DNA of 64,000 nucleotides from an uncultured Lachnospiraceae bacterium (GTDB lineage Bacteria > Bacillota > Clostridia > Lachnospirales > Lachnospiraceae). Position 1 is the stretch's first letter. The number at the start of each line of letters is the position of its first letter. The position numbers and the translations under genes were made by a program. The notes below the pieces were generated by a model. That model did not search any database. It was given only the letters and a program-made list of their open reading frames with translations, and had not been told where the DNA came from. Below, in pieces: positions 8,465 through 17,804 of this stretch. The stretch is taken from the NCBI GenBank assembly GCA_934364805.1, contig CAKRMH010000011.1:32228-96227 (forward strand). Direction: 5' to 3'.

Positions 8465-11116
8465 TTACCAGCGGTTTTTCACCTTATTCTGTAATTCGTA
8501 CAGTTTGTTTAATGCCTCAAGAGGTGTCAGATTACCGATATCAACGTTTCGTAATTCTTCGATAATGTCGTCATCGGATATGGTGTCAAATAACGACATC
8601 TGTGTCAGATCAACCTCATCGAGATGCTCTTTTTCTTTTTTCTTTTTTGGTGCATGATCCACCGTAATATTTCGCACAATGGTTGTAATATCATTGGCGG
8701 AAAGCTCTTCTACGATCTCCTTTGCACGCTCAATAACGGAGTCTGGAACACCAGCAAGTTTGGCAACCTGGATACCATAACTTTTATCAGCTCCGCCTTT
8801 TACGATTTTACGTAAGAATACGATATCGTCGCCTTTTTCTTTGACTGCAATGCAATAATTATGTACATTGCTCAGTTTGCCCTCCAGTTCCGTAAGTTCA
8901 TGATAATGTGTAGCAAACAGTGTTTTGGCTCCGAGAAGTTTTGGATTACTGATATGTTCTACGACTGCCCAGGCGATACTCAGACCGTCAAAGGTACTTG
9001 TTCCACGGCCAATCTCATCAAGAATCAGCAGTGAATTTGAGGTCGCATTTCTTAATATATTTGCAACTTCGTTCATTTCTACCATAAAGGTACTCTGTCC
9101 GGAAGCAAGATCATCGGATGCACCAACTCTTGTGAAAATCCGGTCAACAATTCCGATATTTGCAGATGCAGCAGGGACATAGCTTCCGATCTGTGCAAGC
9201 AGGACGATTAATGCTGTCTGTCTCATATAGGTGGATTTTCCCGCCATGTTTGGACCTGTGATAATGGAGATGCGGTCATTTTTATTGTCCAGATAGGTAT
9301 CATTATCGATAAACATATCGTTTGTGATCATTTTTTCCACAACCGGATGACGTCCGCCTTTGATATCAATGATTCCATTCTCGTTTATCTTTGGACGGCA
9401 GTAATTATTCTGCTCGGCCACAACAGCAAGTGAAATGAAAGCATCCATCTTTGCGATTGCTTTGGCGGTTTTCTGGATTCTTGCGACATTAGATGCAATC
9501 TGATCACGTACCTCACGGAACAGATCATATTCCAAAGAAACAAGTTTGTCCTCTGAGCCAAGGATCATATCTTCCAGTTCCTTCAGTTCCGGAGTGATAT
9601 AGCGTTCTGCGTTAGTCAAAGTCTGTTTTCTTGTATAGTAATCCGGGACAAGATCTTTGAATGAATTGGTAACTTCAAGATAATATCCGAAAACCTTGTT
9701 GTATTTGATCCGGAGATTTTTGATACCCGTCTTCTCTTTTTCACGTGCTTCAAGATCTGCGAGCCATGTTTTTCCCTCTGTTTTGGCTTTGCGCAGCTTA
9801 TCCACTTCTTCATTATACCCATCTTTAATGATGTCGCCATCACGGACGGAAATCGGTGGTTCCTCCATGATGGAAGACTCTACAAGCTGATAGATATCGG
9901 TCAGGCAGTCAAATTCATCACGGATCTCTGCAGCCATATCTCCATCCATATCATCCAGCAGCGTTCTTATGGATGGCAGCATGGAAAGTGAATTGCGAAA
10001 AGCAATCAGGTCTCTTGGATTGGCCGTCTGATAAGTAATCCTTGTGATCAGCCGTTCCAGGTCATAGATTGGATTTAGATATTCTCGTAATTCTTCACGT
10101 GTGATCGCATGTTTGTTGATATTGGTAATAAAATCCTGTCGTTTCAGGATCTCGGACTTATCGATCAGAGGCTGTTCCACGCAGGAACGAAGGAGTCTTG
10201 CTCCCATAGCAGTTTTCGTTTTGTCGAGAACCCACAGCAGAGAGCCTCTTTTTTGCTTTTCACGAAGCGTTTCTACCAGTTCTAAGTTTCTTCGCGAGGA
10301 ACTGTCGATAATCATATATTTTCCAATGGAATACGGATGAATCTCGAGGATATGATCCAGGGAATTTTTCTGTGTTTCATACAGATACTTTAAAAGTGCA
10401 CCTGCAGCGATCACACCGCACTCGTAATCTTCCAGGCCAAGCCCCTGCAGCTGCTTGACATGAAAATGTGAAAGCAGCGTCTCTTTTGCAAGATCATCTC
10501 CGAAATACCAGGATTCCAGAGCGGAAACGGTAATATGAAGCCGGTTTCTCATGTCATCTATATCGATACCACTCATATAAAAGGCATTGTTGCAGATTAC
10601 CTCTGATGGCACAAATCGATTCAGTTCGTCTAAAAGTTTTCGCTCAGAATCCACTTCTGTCACATCATATTCGCCAGTCGTAACATCACATGTAGCAATT
10701 CCATAACGGTCTTCAAGATATACAATACACATGATGAAATTGTTTTTTGTTTCATCCAGAGACTGCATATCGATATTGGTTCCTGGTGTTACAACACGGA
10801 TGACTTCTCTTTTTACAATTCCTTTAGCAAGCTTCGGATCTTCTACCTGTTCGCAGATCGCAACCTTATGTCCGTTTGAAACAAGCCGGTTGATGTAGCT
10901 GTCAGCCGCATGAAATGGAACACCGCACATTGGGGCACGTTCCTTCAGACCGCAGCTTTTTCCGGTCAGGGTAAGTTCTAATTCCTTGGAAACGATCTTT
11001 GCATCATCGAAAAACATCTCATAGAAATCTCCAAGGCGGTAAAAAAGAATGCAATCCTTGTATTCCTCTTTCGTTTTCAGATAATGCTGCATCATTGGTG
11101 TTACTTCTTCAAGCAC
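8465..11116 (-). CDS. mutS: DNA mismatch repair protein MutS
   Basis: An 883-aa MutS1 that recognises mismatches and loops and recruits MutL. The N-terminal mismatch wedge is seen as GDFYEMFFDDA (Phe-x-Glu), and the C-terminal ABC-type ATPase as GPNMAGKSTYMRQ, 'LDEIGRGTSTFDG' and 'ATHYHEL'. Length is normal. The inferred start is GTG at 11116, with GAGG ten bases upstream, two bases after the stop of the preceding flavoprotein gene, so coupling to that gene is likely. Confidence 0.97.
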   Translation of the reverse strand: MLEEVTPMMQHYLKTKEEYKDCILFYRLGDFYEMFFDDAKIVSKELELTLTGKSCGLKERAPMCGVPFHAADSYINRLVSNGHKVAICEQVEDPKLAKGIVKREVIRVVTPGTNIDMQSLDETKNNFIMCIVYLEDRYGIATCDVTTGEYDVTEVDSERKLLDELNRFVPSEVICNNAFYMSGIDIDDMRNRLHITVSALESWYFGDDLAKETLLSHFHVKQLQGLGLEDYECGVIAAGALLKYLYETQKNSLDHILEIHPYSIGKYMIIDSSSRRNLELVETLREKQKRGSLLWVLDKTKTAMGARLLRSCVEQPLIDKSEILKRQDFITNINKHAITREELREYLNPIYDLERLITRITYQTANPRDLIAFRNSLSMLPSIRTLLDDMDGDMAAEIRDEFDCLTDIYQLVESSIMEEPPISVRDGDIIKDGYNEEVDKLRKAKTEGKTWLADLEAREKEKTGIKNLRIKYNKVFGYYLEVTNSFKDLVPDYYTRKQTLTNAERYITPELKELEDMILGSEDKLVSLEYDLFREVRDQIASNVARIQKTAKAIAKMDAFISLAVVAEQNNYCRPKINENGIIDIKGGRHPVVEKMITNDMFIDNDTYLDNKNDRISIITGPNMAGKSTYMRQTALIVLLAQIGSYVPAASANIGIVDRIFTRVGASDDLASGQSTFMVEMNEVANILRNATSNSLLILDEIGRGTSTFDGLSIAWAVVEHISNPKLLGAKTLFATHYHELTELEGKLSNVHNYCIAVKEKGDDIVFLRKIVKGGADKSYGIQVAKLAGVPDSVIERAKEIVEELSANDITTIVRNITVDHAPKKKKEKEHLDEVDLTQMSLFDTISDDDIIEELRNVDIGNLTPLEALNKLYELQNKVKNRW

Positions 11117-11117
11117 G

Positions 11118-12725
11118 TTATTTGTTCCTCTCTATCTGTCGTTTGTTCGTATATTTCTGAATGATTGCTTCCGCAACTTTCATCCCATCCATTGCTGCAG
11201 ACATGATCCCGCCTGCATAACCGGCGCCTTCTCCACACGGATAAAGACCGTGTATTTCGCTTTCCAGATTCTTTTTGCGGTTGATCCGCACCGGAGAAGA
11301 AGTCCTTGTTTCCATGCCTGAAAGTATGGCATCTGCACGATCAAAACCTGGTATGATGTGCGAAAAATGCTGCATTCCGGCAATAAAACTCTGCTCCATG
11401 TCAGAAGAAATCAACCCACGCAGATTGGAAAGCTGTGCAGCCCCCTTTGTGGAGGAAAGAAAATCTCCATATTGATGGGATTCTACATTATTGCAATAGT
11501 CTCCAAACAACTGCTGCGGAATCTTTCCGTCAGCAAGTTTATATACGGCATGTTCCAGTCTGCGCTGATAGCGCATGCCGGCTAATGGGTCTGAAGCACT
11601 AAAATCAGCAGGAGTAACAGAGACGATGATCGCACTGTTTGCATTCTGACCGTTTCGTCCGGAATAACTCATGCCGTTTACGACCGTCTCTTCTTTTTCC
11701 GAGGAAGAATTTACAACATATCCTCCTGGACACATACAAAATGAATAGACCCCTCTTCCATTTGGAAAATTAGAGGTCACCTTGTATGGAGACGCTGGAA
11801 GTCCATGAAAACGATCGGTTCCATACATCGCCTGGTCGATCATGCTTTGTGGGTGCTCTACTCGGAATCCCACTGCAAAGTTTTTGACTTCCATGGTAAT
11901 ATGTCTGGCATAAAGTTTCTCAAAGGTGTCTCGGGAACTGTGTCCAAGTGCGAGTACAACGGTCTGCACATCAAAGGTTTTCTTATCACAGACAATCTGC
12001 CGGATGCTTCCATTCTCAATTATGAAGTCTTTTGCACAGCATTCAAAAAAGAACTGACATCCCTTCTCTTCCAGATATTTACGCATACGCACAATCACCA
12101 TGGAGAGTATGTCCGTTCCGATGTGTGGTTTATTATCATACAAAATCTGTTCCGGAGCACCAAATCTGACAAAGGTTTCCAGGACAAACTGATTGCGTCC
12201 CGATGGATCTTTGACTGCAGAGTTTAATTTACCATCGGAAAAAGTACCTGCACCGCCTTCCCCAAACTGTACATTGCTTTGCGGATCTAAAACGCCTGTT
12301 TTCCAGAAGTTCTCTACATCCTCCATACGATCTTCTATCTTTTTGCCCCGTTCGATCACCAGCGGCTCATAGCCCATTTCAGTAAGAAGATAGGCACAGA
12401 AAAGACCGGCAGGACCGGCACCGATAATCAGTGGTCTCTGTAAAAGCGGAGTATCTCCGGATACCGGGTACTGGTAATTCTTTTCCCGTATGGAAAGAAC
12501 GGAAGGGGTATGTATCTTCTTTAAGATATGCTCTTCTTTTGAAACATTTACATTTACAGCGTAAACGTAATAAATATCTGGTTTCTTTCTTGCATCAATG
12601 GAACGACGCACAATACGGTATGTGAATTTCTCCTGACTGGAAAGCCGGAGCGTTTTTTTAATCTTATGTTCCAGATCTGCGGCAGAATGCGTGACTGGAA
12701 GTTTTAACTGATTAATACGAATCAT
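11118..12725 (-). CDS. FAD-dependent oxidoreductase (COG2509, uncharacterised)
   Basis: A 535-aa flavoprotein of the family usually annotated 'NAD(FAD)-utilizing dehydrogenase' (COG2509). A small N-terminal domain of about 100 residues precedes the Rossmann FAD motif IIGAGPAGLFCAYLL, and the C-terminus closes with the FAD-contacting 'CGEGAGYAGGIMSAAMDG'. Substrate and partner are unknown. A longer frame exists upstream, but ATG at 12725 is chosen because GAGGAG lies just before it and it overlaps the stop of the upstream gene in ATGA. It sits directly before mutS. Confidence 0.85.
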   Translation of the reverse strand: MIRINQLKLPVTHSAADLEHKIKKTLRLSSQEKFTYRIVRRSIDARKKPDIYYVYAVNVNVSKEEHILKKIHTPSVLSIREKNYQYPVSGDTPLLQRPLIIGAGPAGLFCAYLLTEMGYEPLVIERGKKIEDRMEDVENFWKTGVLDPQSNVQFGEGGAGTFSDGKLNSAVKDPSGRNQFVLETFVRFGAPEQILYDNKPHIGTDILSMVIVRMRKYLEEKGCQFFFECCAKDFIIENGSIRQIVCDKKTFDVQTVVLALGHSSRDTFEKLYARHITMEVKNFAVGFRVEHPQSMIDQAMYGTDRFHGLPASPYKVTSNFPNGRGVYSFCMCPGGYVVNSSSEKEETVVNGMSYSGRNGQNANSAIIVSVTPADFSASDPLAGMRYQRRLEHAVYKLADGKIPQQLFGDYCNNVESHQYGDFLSSTKGAAQLSNLRGLISSDMEQSFIAGMQHFSHIIPGFDRADAILSGMETRTSSPVRINRKKNLESEIHGLYPCGEGAGYAGGIMSAAMDGMKVAEAIIQKYTNKRQIERNK

Positions 12726-13990
12726 GATTTCTCCTCTTCTATCTGTCTGCTGGCATGAAGACCGGCAGCATATCCGGATGACCATGCCCACTGCAGATTA
12801 TAGCCGCCACAGATTCCATCCACATCAAGAAGCTCACCACAAAAATAAATGCCGGGCCAAAGCCTGGATTCTAAGGATTCCGGGTTGATCTCCTCTGAAC
12901 GGACTCCACCACAGGCAATCTGCGCATATTCAAATGATCTAGGCTTCGTCAGTGTGATCCTGAAACCTTTGATCGCATCTCTCAGTACCCTGATCGCATC
13001 CGGGTACTGTTCTTCTTTTGGTTTCTGTTCTGGAATAAAACCACAATATTCACAAAGGCAGGCGGTCAGTTTCTGGTTAAGCAGACCGTTGAAAATCTGC
13101 ATGTAATTCCTTCGATAACGGGACGGCCGATAAAACCTGTTTTTTAATTCAAGAGCAAGTTCTTCTATGGAAAGTGATGGAAACAGATCGATGACTGCTT
13201 CCACCTGTTTTTTTTCGTAAAGGGCAACCGACGCATAACGACTGATCTGAAAAACCGGAATTCCGGATATCCCATACTCTGTGAATTGTATTTCACCACG
13301 GTCGGATGCAACCGGTACATGATCTATGAATAAAGATACGGTTCCTTCAAAACGGACTCCGGCAGCAGATTTTGGGTTGTAGCCGGAAGTTTCAAAGCCA
13401 CAAAGTGCCGGAACAACTGGCGTGAAATGATGTCCAAGATTTTTGATTACCGGAATAAAGGAACCATCACTGCCTGAATTAGGAGAAGCCAGAAGTCCGG
13501 TTGCAATAATTACCTTTTTCGCCGGAATATCCAGTTTTGCCCCTGTAATCAAATAGCCTTTCAAAGAATCTGCTTTTTGGATACGGTCAGGAACACATCC
13601 GGTCATTATCGTGACACCGAGATTCGTAAGTTCCATTTCCAGAGCCTTCTGAATCGATAAAGCCTGTTCCGAAGCCGGATAATAATATCCTTTCCGGCAT
13701 TTCGGAAGGACTCCGATCTCATGAAAAAAGGAAAGGGTATCATCCCGGTCAAATTGTTTATATATAGAATGAAATAAATTTTGATCTCCACGAAATGCTT
13801 CGGGGGTCATTTCACTGTTTGTAAAATTACATTTGCCGTTTCCGGTTGCAAGGATTTTTTTACCAAGCTGATCTTTGTGTTCGATCAGAACGACCGTTTT
13901 TCCTGTTCGCGCAGCTGTGATAGCCGCCATCATTCCAGAAGCACCGCCTCCGATCACTGCGATATCCCAAGGCGTCTCTTTTTTGCTCAT
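12722..13990 (-). CDS. HI0933/BaiN-like FAD-binding protein (aminoacetone oxidase family)
   Basis: A 422-aa flavoprotein of the HI0933/YhiN family. The N-terminal dinucleotide motif AVIGGGASGMMAAITAAR is followed by the family block 'LGKKILATGNGKCNFTN', and the C-terminus ends with 'DVDGICGGYNLQWAWSSG', which closes the FAD site. Reported activities in the family vary (BaiN bile-acid reductase, aminoacetone oxidase), so no substrate is assigned. It is first in the run leading to mutS and overlaps the next gene by four bases. Confidence 0.87.
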   Translation of the reverse strand: MSKKETPWDIAVIGGGASGMMAAITAARTGKTVVLIEHKDQLGKKILATGNGKCNFTNSEMTPEAFRGDQNLFHSIYKQFDRDDTLSFFHEIGVLPKCRKGYYYPASEQALSIQKALEMELTNLGVTIMTGCVPDRIQKADSLKGYLITGAKLDIPAKKVIIATGLLASPNSGSDGSFIPVIKNLGHHFTPVVPALCGFETSGYNPKSAAGVRFEGTVSLFIDHVPVASDRGEIQFTEYGISGIPVFQISRYASVALYEKKQVEAVIDLFPSLSIEELALELKNRFYRPSRYRRNYMQIFNGLLNQKLTACLCEYCGFIPEQKPKEEQYPDAIRVLRDAIKGFRITLTKPRSFEYAQIACGGVRSEEINPESLESRLWPGIYFCGELLDVDGICGGYNLQWAWSSGYAAGLHASRQIEEEKS

Positions 13991-14086
13991 ATATTCACCA
14001 ACTTATTACTAAAAGTCAACTGACATTCTATCATATCCCCCGAAAACATTCAACTCATGCGTTGAGAATCACTGCTTTGTTCTGTA

Positions 14087-14115
14087 TTGAAGTCTCTCTT
14101 TATTCATGTTATACT
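14087..14115 (+). promoter_or_regulatory. Predicted sigma-A promoter of putP
   Basis: TTGAAG (14087-14092) and TATACT (14110-14115) are separated by exactly 17 bases, about 60 bases before the putP start codon. This matches the vegetative sigma factor consensus well. The gap also has to serve the divergent leftward flavoprotein operon. Confidence 0.65.
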
Positions 14116-14174
14116 TGCTTGAATGTATTTTTATGCAAAATGGATAGAACAAAACATTTAAAGGAGATTATGTT

Positions 14175-15701
14175 ATGACAGGAAAAACAATAGGACTTCT
14201 TATCGTCATGGCAGCATACCTAGCTGTTATGATCATAGTTGGAGCCATCTATTCCAAACGGAACAAAGATGTCACTGATTTTTATCTGGGAGGACGAAAG
14301 TTAGGACCGATCGTCACAGCAATGAGTGCTGAGGCTTCGGATATGAGCAGCTGGCTTTTGATGGGACTTCCTGGGGTTGCATACCTTTCCGGGTGTGCTG
14401 AGGCAGGATGGACAGCGATCGGACTGGCAATCGGCACATATTTAAACTGGCTGATTGTTGCAAAAAGACTTCGCAGATATACACATAAAGCGAATAATTC
14501 CATCACGCTTCCGGCCTTTTTCTCCAATAGATACCGTGATAAGAGCCATGCACTGCTTGCGATTGCTGCAATCATGATCGTGATCTTTTTTGTACCATAT
14601 ACAGCATCCGGTTTTGCGGCGTGTGGAAAATTATTTGCCACCCTTTTCCACGTACCATATCTGCCTGCAATGATCATCAGCGCAGTTGTTATCGTTTTAT
14701 ATACAACACTGGGAGGATTTCTGGCAGCCAGTATGACGGATCTGATCCAGAGTATCATTATGACGATCGCACTTGTCATCGTAGTTCTTTATGGGATTTA
14801 TGCAGCAGGAGGACTGGATGCAGTAGCTGCCAATGCCAATTCCATGGATGGATATTTAAGCATGATGTTTTCACATGATGCAGCATCCAATACGGCGGTT
14901 CCGTATAAAGGACTTACTATTGCTTCTACCCTTGCATGGGGACTTGGTTATTTTGGCATGCCGCATATTTTACTGCGTTTTATGGGAATTGAGGACGAGA
15001 ATAAGCTTACAACTTCCAGAAGAATAGCTTCGGTATGGGTTGTAATTTCCATGTTTATAGCAATATTTATCGGAATTATCGGATCTGCAATGACAAAAGC
15101 CGGAGCAATTGAAGTATTGGAAGGATCTTCCCAGGCAGAAACACTGATCGTAAGAACCGCAATGCTTTTAAGCAATCATGGTTTTCTTGCTATTGTTCTT
15201 GCAGGACTGATCCTTGCAGGAATCCTTGCAAGCACCATGTCCACCTCAGATTCACAGCTTCTTGCAGCAGCATCCTGTGTCTCAGAAAATTTAATTACCG
15301 AATGTTTCGGAATGAAATTATCAAAGAAGGCTTCCATGCTTATGGCAAGGCTTACGGTTGTTGTGATCGCTGTCATTGGCGTTTTCATTGCGAAAAATCC
15401 GGACAGTTCGGTATTTCGCATCGTGTCATTTGCATGGGCCGGCTTTGGTGCAACGTTTGGACCGATCATGCTCTTTTCCCTTTTCTGGAAACGTACAAAC
15501 CGAAATGGCGCTTTAGCAGGCATGATCGTTGGTGGCGTTATGGTATTTGTGTGGAAATACCTGATTGCACCATTAGGCGGAATCTGGAGTATATATGAAT
15601 TACTTCCGGCTTTCATCTGTTCTGCTGTTGCCATCGTAGCCGTTAGCCTTTTGACAGCACCGCCATCAAAGGAAATTGTGGAAGAATTTGAAAGTGTTTA
15701 G
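14175..15701 (+). CDS. putP: Sodium/proline symporter PutP
   Basis: A 508-aa member of the sodium:solute symporter family (SSS), predicted to have 13 membrane helices and to import L-proline with Na+. Family landmarks include 'YLGGRKLGPIVTAMSAEASDMSSW' in its parts YLGGRKLG and AMSAEASDMS (TM2 Na+/proline site), 'NSITLPAFFSNRY' and the late 'ILASTMSTSDSQLLAA' segment (TM8, Na2 site). Length matches PutP. A strong ribosome site (AAAGGAGA) precedes the ATG. It is transcribed alone and converges on the BofC-like gene, leaving only two bases between stop codons. Confidence 0.93.
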   Translation: MTGKTIGLLIVMAAYLAVMIIVGAIYSKRNKDVTDFYLGGRKLGPIVTAMSAEASDMSSWLLMGLPGVAYLSGCAEAGWTAIGLAIGTYLNWLIVAKRLRRYTHKANNSITLPAFFSNRYRDKSHALLAIAAIMIVIFFVPYTASGFAACGKLFATLFHVPYLPAMIISAVVIVLYTTLGGFLAASMTDLIQSIIMTIALVIVVLYGIYAAGGLDAVAANANSMDGYLSMMFSHDAASNTAVPYKGLTIASTLAWGLGYFGMPHILLRFMGIEDENKLTTSRRIASVWVVISMFIAIFIGIIGSAMTKAGAIEVLEGSSQAETLIVRTAMLLSNHGFLAIVLAGLILAGILASTMSTSDSQLLAAASCVSENLITECFGMKLSKKASMLMARLTVVVIAVIGVFIAKNPDSSVFRIVSFAWAGFGATFGPIMLFSLFWKRTNRNGALAGMIVGGVMVFVWKYLIAPLGGIWSIYELLPAFICSAVAIVAVSLLTAPPSKEIVEEFESV

Positions 15702-15703
15702 GA

Positions 15704-16066
15704 TCAGCTGGAATAATTTTCCAGGAATTCGTAGAGGTCCTCTTCTGTTTCGAAACAGATACCAGAAGGCAGCTGGTTCTTTAACTCATCGGTGAGTGCA
15801 TTGACCGGGATTCCGGTATTCATATATAACGTTTTGTTATCGGAGCAGTAGACGGACAATCTGCCCTGGTCTTCTAAAATAATATATTGATAGCTTTTGA
15901 TTTCTTTATTACTGTTTATAACGATTTCGGATTCACTGTTTTGTGTTTCCTGTGAGTCCGGAAGTAATTGTTCGGATTCTTTGTGATCGTCAAAAAGAAT
16001 TATTACAGAAATCAGAAACAGAACAATAAAAAATATAAAAATGCAGATACTAAGATTTCGTTTCAT
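15704..16066 (-). CDS. BofC C-terminal domain-like membrane-anchored protein
   Basis: A 120-aa protein with one N-terminal membrane helix (about residues 5-25), a polar linker rich in Glu, Ser and Asn, and a C-terminal domain of about 60 residues. That domain ('EDQGRLSVYC', 'GIPVNALTDELKNQLPSG', 'FETEEDLYEFLENY') resembles the C-terminal domain of BofC, the forespore protein that restrains SpoIVB signalling. The resemblance is by eye and moderate. A sporulation role is inferred from the similarity and from the SpoVB-like gene upstream. Its start codon and ribosome site lie inside the loop of a long hairpin (see separate entry). Confidence 0.6.
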   Translation of the reverse strand: MKRNLSICIFIFFIVLFLISVIILFDDHKESEQLLPDSQETQNSESEIVINSNKEIKSYQYIILEDQGRLSVYCSDNKTLYMNTGIPVNALTDELKNQLPSGICFETEEDLYEFLENYSS

Positions 16067-16100
16067 ATATCATCACCCGAAATACAGTATCTGCATTTTT
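16037..16100. terminator. 15-bp perfect inverted repeat enclosing the BofC-like gene's start
   Basis: AAAAATGCAGATACT (16037-16051) and its exact complement (16086-16100) flank a 34-base loop. On the leftward strand the stem is followed by a T-rich run, so it can act as an intrinsic terminator of the flippase transcript (stop at 16126). The ribosome site and ATG of the next leftward gene (start 16066) lie inside the loop. T-runs are also present in the other direction. Confidence 0.6.
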
Positions 16101-16125
16101 TACGTTTTTATTCAATTTTGTATCA

Positions 16126-17790
16126 TTATAACAAATGAAATTTCTTTGCGATCTTTACAAGGCTGTCTCCTTTCGGAAAATGCCTGATCTCATCTTCTGT
16201 CAGCCCTTTTAGTAAAAGCAGGCTTACTGCATATACGAAAACTGCAATCACAAATGCAGCAAGAAAAGCAATATAAATCTGTGAAGTGACCGCATAAAGA
16301 CCATGATAAACAAGATAACAGATAATCCCCATAATTGCCGAACAGATTCCCGGAATCAGGAAAGTTTTAACAATCTCCTGATGATATCTGCTGTATTTTT
16401 TGATTGCCATTCCATTTAAGAAACACATAAGAAGTCCTAAAAATGCATTGGCAATGACGACCGCATAGATGTTCATTCTAAAAAACATCATTAAAACGAC
16501 CAGAAGAACAATATGTGCCACAAGTGAAAAAGCACCGTTTGTTACCGGCTCCTTTAAGCGGTTGATTCCCTGAAGCAGACCATTGGATAACGTAGATACC
16601 GAATAAAAAACAACTGCGCATGCACCAACTACCATCATCATGACTGCAAGATCCAGTGTTTCAATAGTTCCTGGGAACAGGATTGCAAAAATCGGGCGTG
16701 CAAGCACTGCCAGTCCAACGGTACAAGGCAATGCAACGATCATGATAAAACGCATTGCGGCATTGATCTGATAACGTACCTTGTCCATATCTCCCTCCGT
16801 GTATGCAGCGGTAAGAGAAGGGACTGAGGAAGCGGCAAGTGCAGATGCAATGGAAATAGGTACATTGATCATAAGCTTGTACTTTCCAGAGAAAACCCCC
16901 CACCAAATATCGATATCGTTCTCGGAATATCCCTGGAGTAATGCAATGTTTTTGAAAATTCCCTGATCCAGGATTCCGGCAATGCTATATACGATCGTAC
17001 TGAGTAAGACCGGAAGAATCGTTGCGATCAGAATGCGGAAGGTATACAAAAGAGAAGCTGTTTTGGACCTGCGGTCTCTGCGCATCTGGCGTTTGAATAC
17101 TTTCATATAAGCCATAAAAACAACCAGAACAAACAGAAGTCCGGCTACCGATCCGAGGTTGGTTCCAAGCGTACCTCCGGCTGCTCCATAAGCTGCCGCA
17201 TATTGTTTTTCATTTCCAAGAACTTTTCCGATCTTAGAACCATATTGATACAAAACATAAGCTGCCCAGACACTGACGATCGCATTTACGATCTGTTCGA
17301 TAACCTGGGAGATCGCACTCGGGATCATAGTTCCGATTCCCTGAAAAAATCCGCGGATGACGCCGAGAACCGCAACAATGATCAAGGCCGGAGCCAGAAT
17401 CTGCAGTGCAAATAAACTATTTGGTGTTTTCAGAAGTGAGCTTGTAAAAAAGTCTGCGCCAAAATATACAATAAGCGCTGAAATTGCTCCCGCAATGACG
17501 GCAAATAACATGGCACATTTAAATACCTGGTAAGCCATTTTCCGTCTGCCATTTGCCATCTGTTCTGAAACCAGCTTAGCAACGGCAAGAGGCAGACTGT
17601 ATGAAGATATGATCAGCATAACATTATAGATATCAAATGCACAGCCATAATAGTTATTTCCAAGATCTCCGATAATATTGGTCATCGGAATCCGGTAGAT
17701 CAGACCGATCACGCGGCTGATAATAGATGCAATTGCGAGGATCGATCCCTGAACCAGAAAATTGGTTCCTTTGTTGTTCGACTTGTTCAT
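16126..17790 (-). CDS. SpoVB/MurJ-like polysaccharide flippase (MOP superfamily)
   Basis: A 554-aa integral membrane protein with about 14 predicted helices, of the MOP exporter superfamily (Wzx/MurJ/SpoVB branch). The N-terminus 'FLVQGSILAIASIISRVIG' and 'YRIPMTNIIGD' are typical of the SpoVB/YkvU/YtgP group, whose members flip lipid-linked wall precursors; SpoVB acts in spore cortex formation. Which precursor this one moves cannot be told from sequence. It follows the DUF3048 lipoprotein gene by 14 bases. Confidence 0.87.
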   Translation of the reverse strand: MNKSNNKGTNFLVQGSILAIASIISRVIGLIYRIPMTNIIGDLGNNYYGCAFDIYNVMLIISSYSLPLAVAKLVSEQMANGRRKMAYQVFKCAMLFAVIAGAISALIVYFGADFFTSSLLKTPNSLFALQILAPALIIVAVLGVIRGFFQGIGTMIPSAISQVIEQIVNAIVSVWAAYVLYQYGSKIGKVLGNEKQYAAAYGAAGGTLGTNLGSVAGLLFVLVVFMAYMKVFKRQMRRDRRSKTASLLYTFRILIATILPVLLSTIVYSIAGILDQGIFKNIALLQGYSENDIDIWWGVFSGKYKLMINVPISIASALAASSVPSLTAAYTEGDMDKVRYQINAAMRFIMIVALPCTVGLAVLARPIFAILFPGTIETLDLAVMMMVVGACAVVFYSVSTLSNGLLQGINRLKEPVTNGAFSLVAHIVLLVVLMMFFRMNIYAVVIANAFLGLLMCFLNGMAIKKYSRYHQEIVKTFLIPGICSAIMGIICYLVYHGLYAVTSQIYIAFLAAFVIAVFVYAVSLLLLKGLTEDEIRHFPKGDSLVKIAKKFHLL

Positions 17791-17804
17791 TTTATTAGAT
17801 TTCC

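Noticed and set aside
16280..16640. Long antisense open frames opposite many genes (for example opposite mutS, putP, folD and pheT)
   Set aside because: They are shadows of the real coding frames, lack ribosome sites and give basic, low-complexity products; left out.
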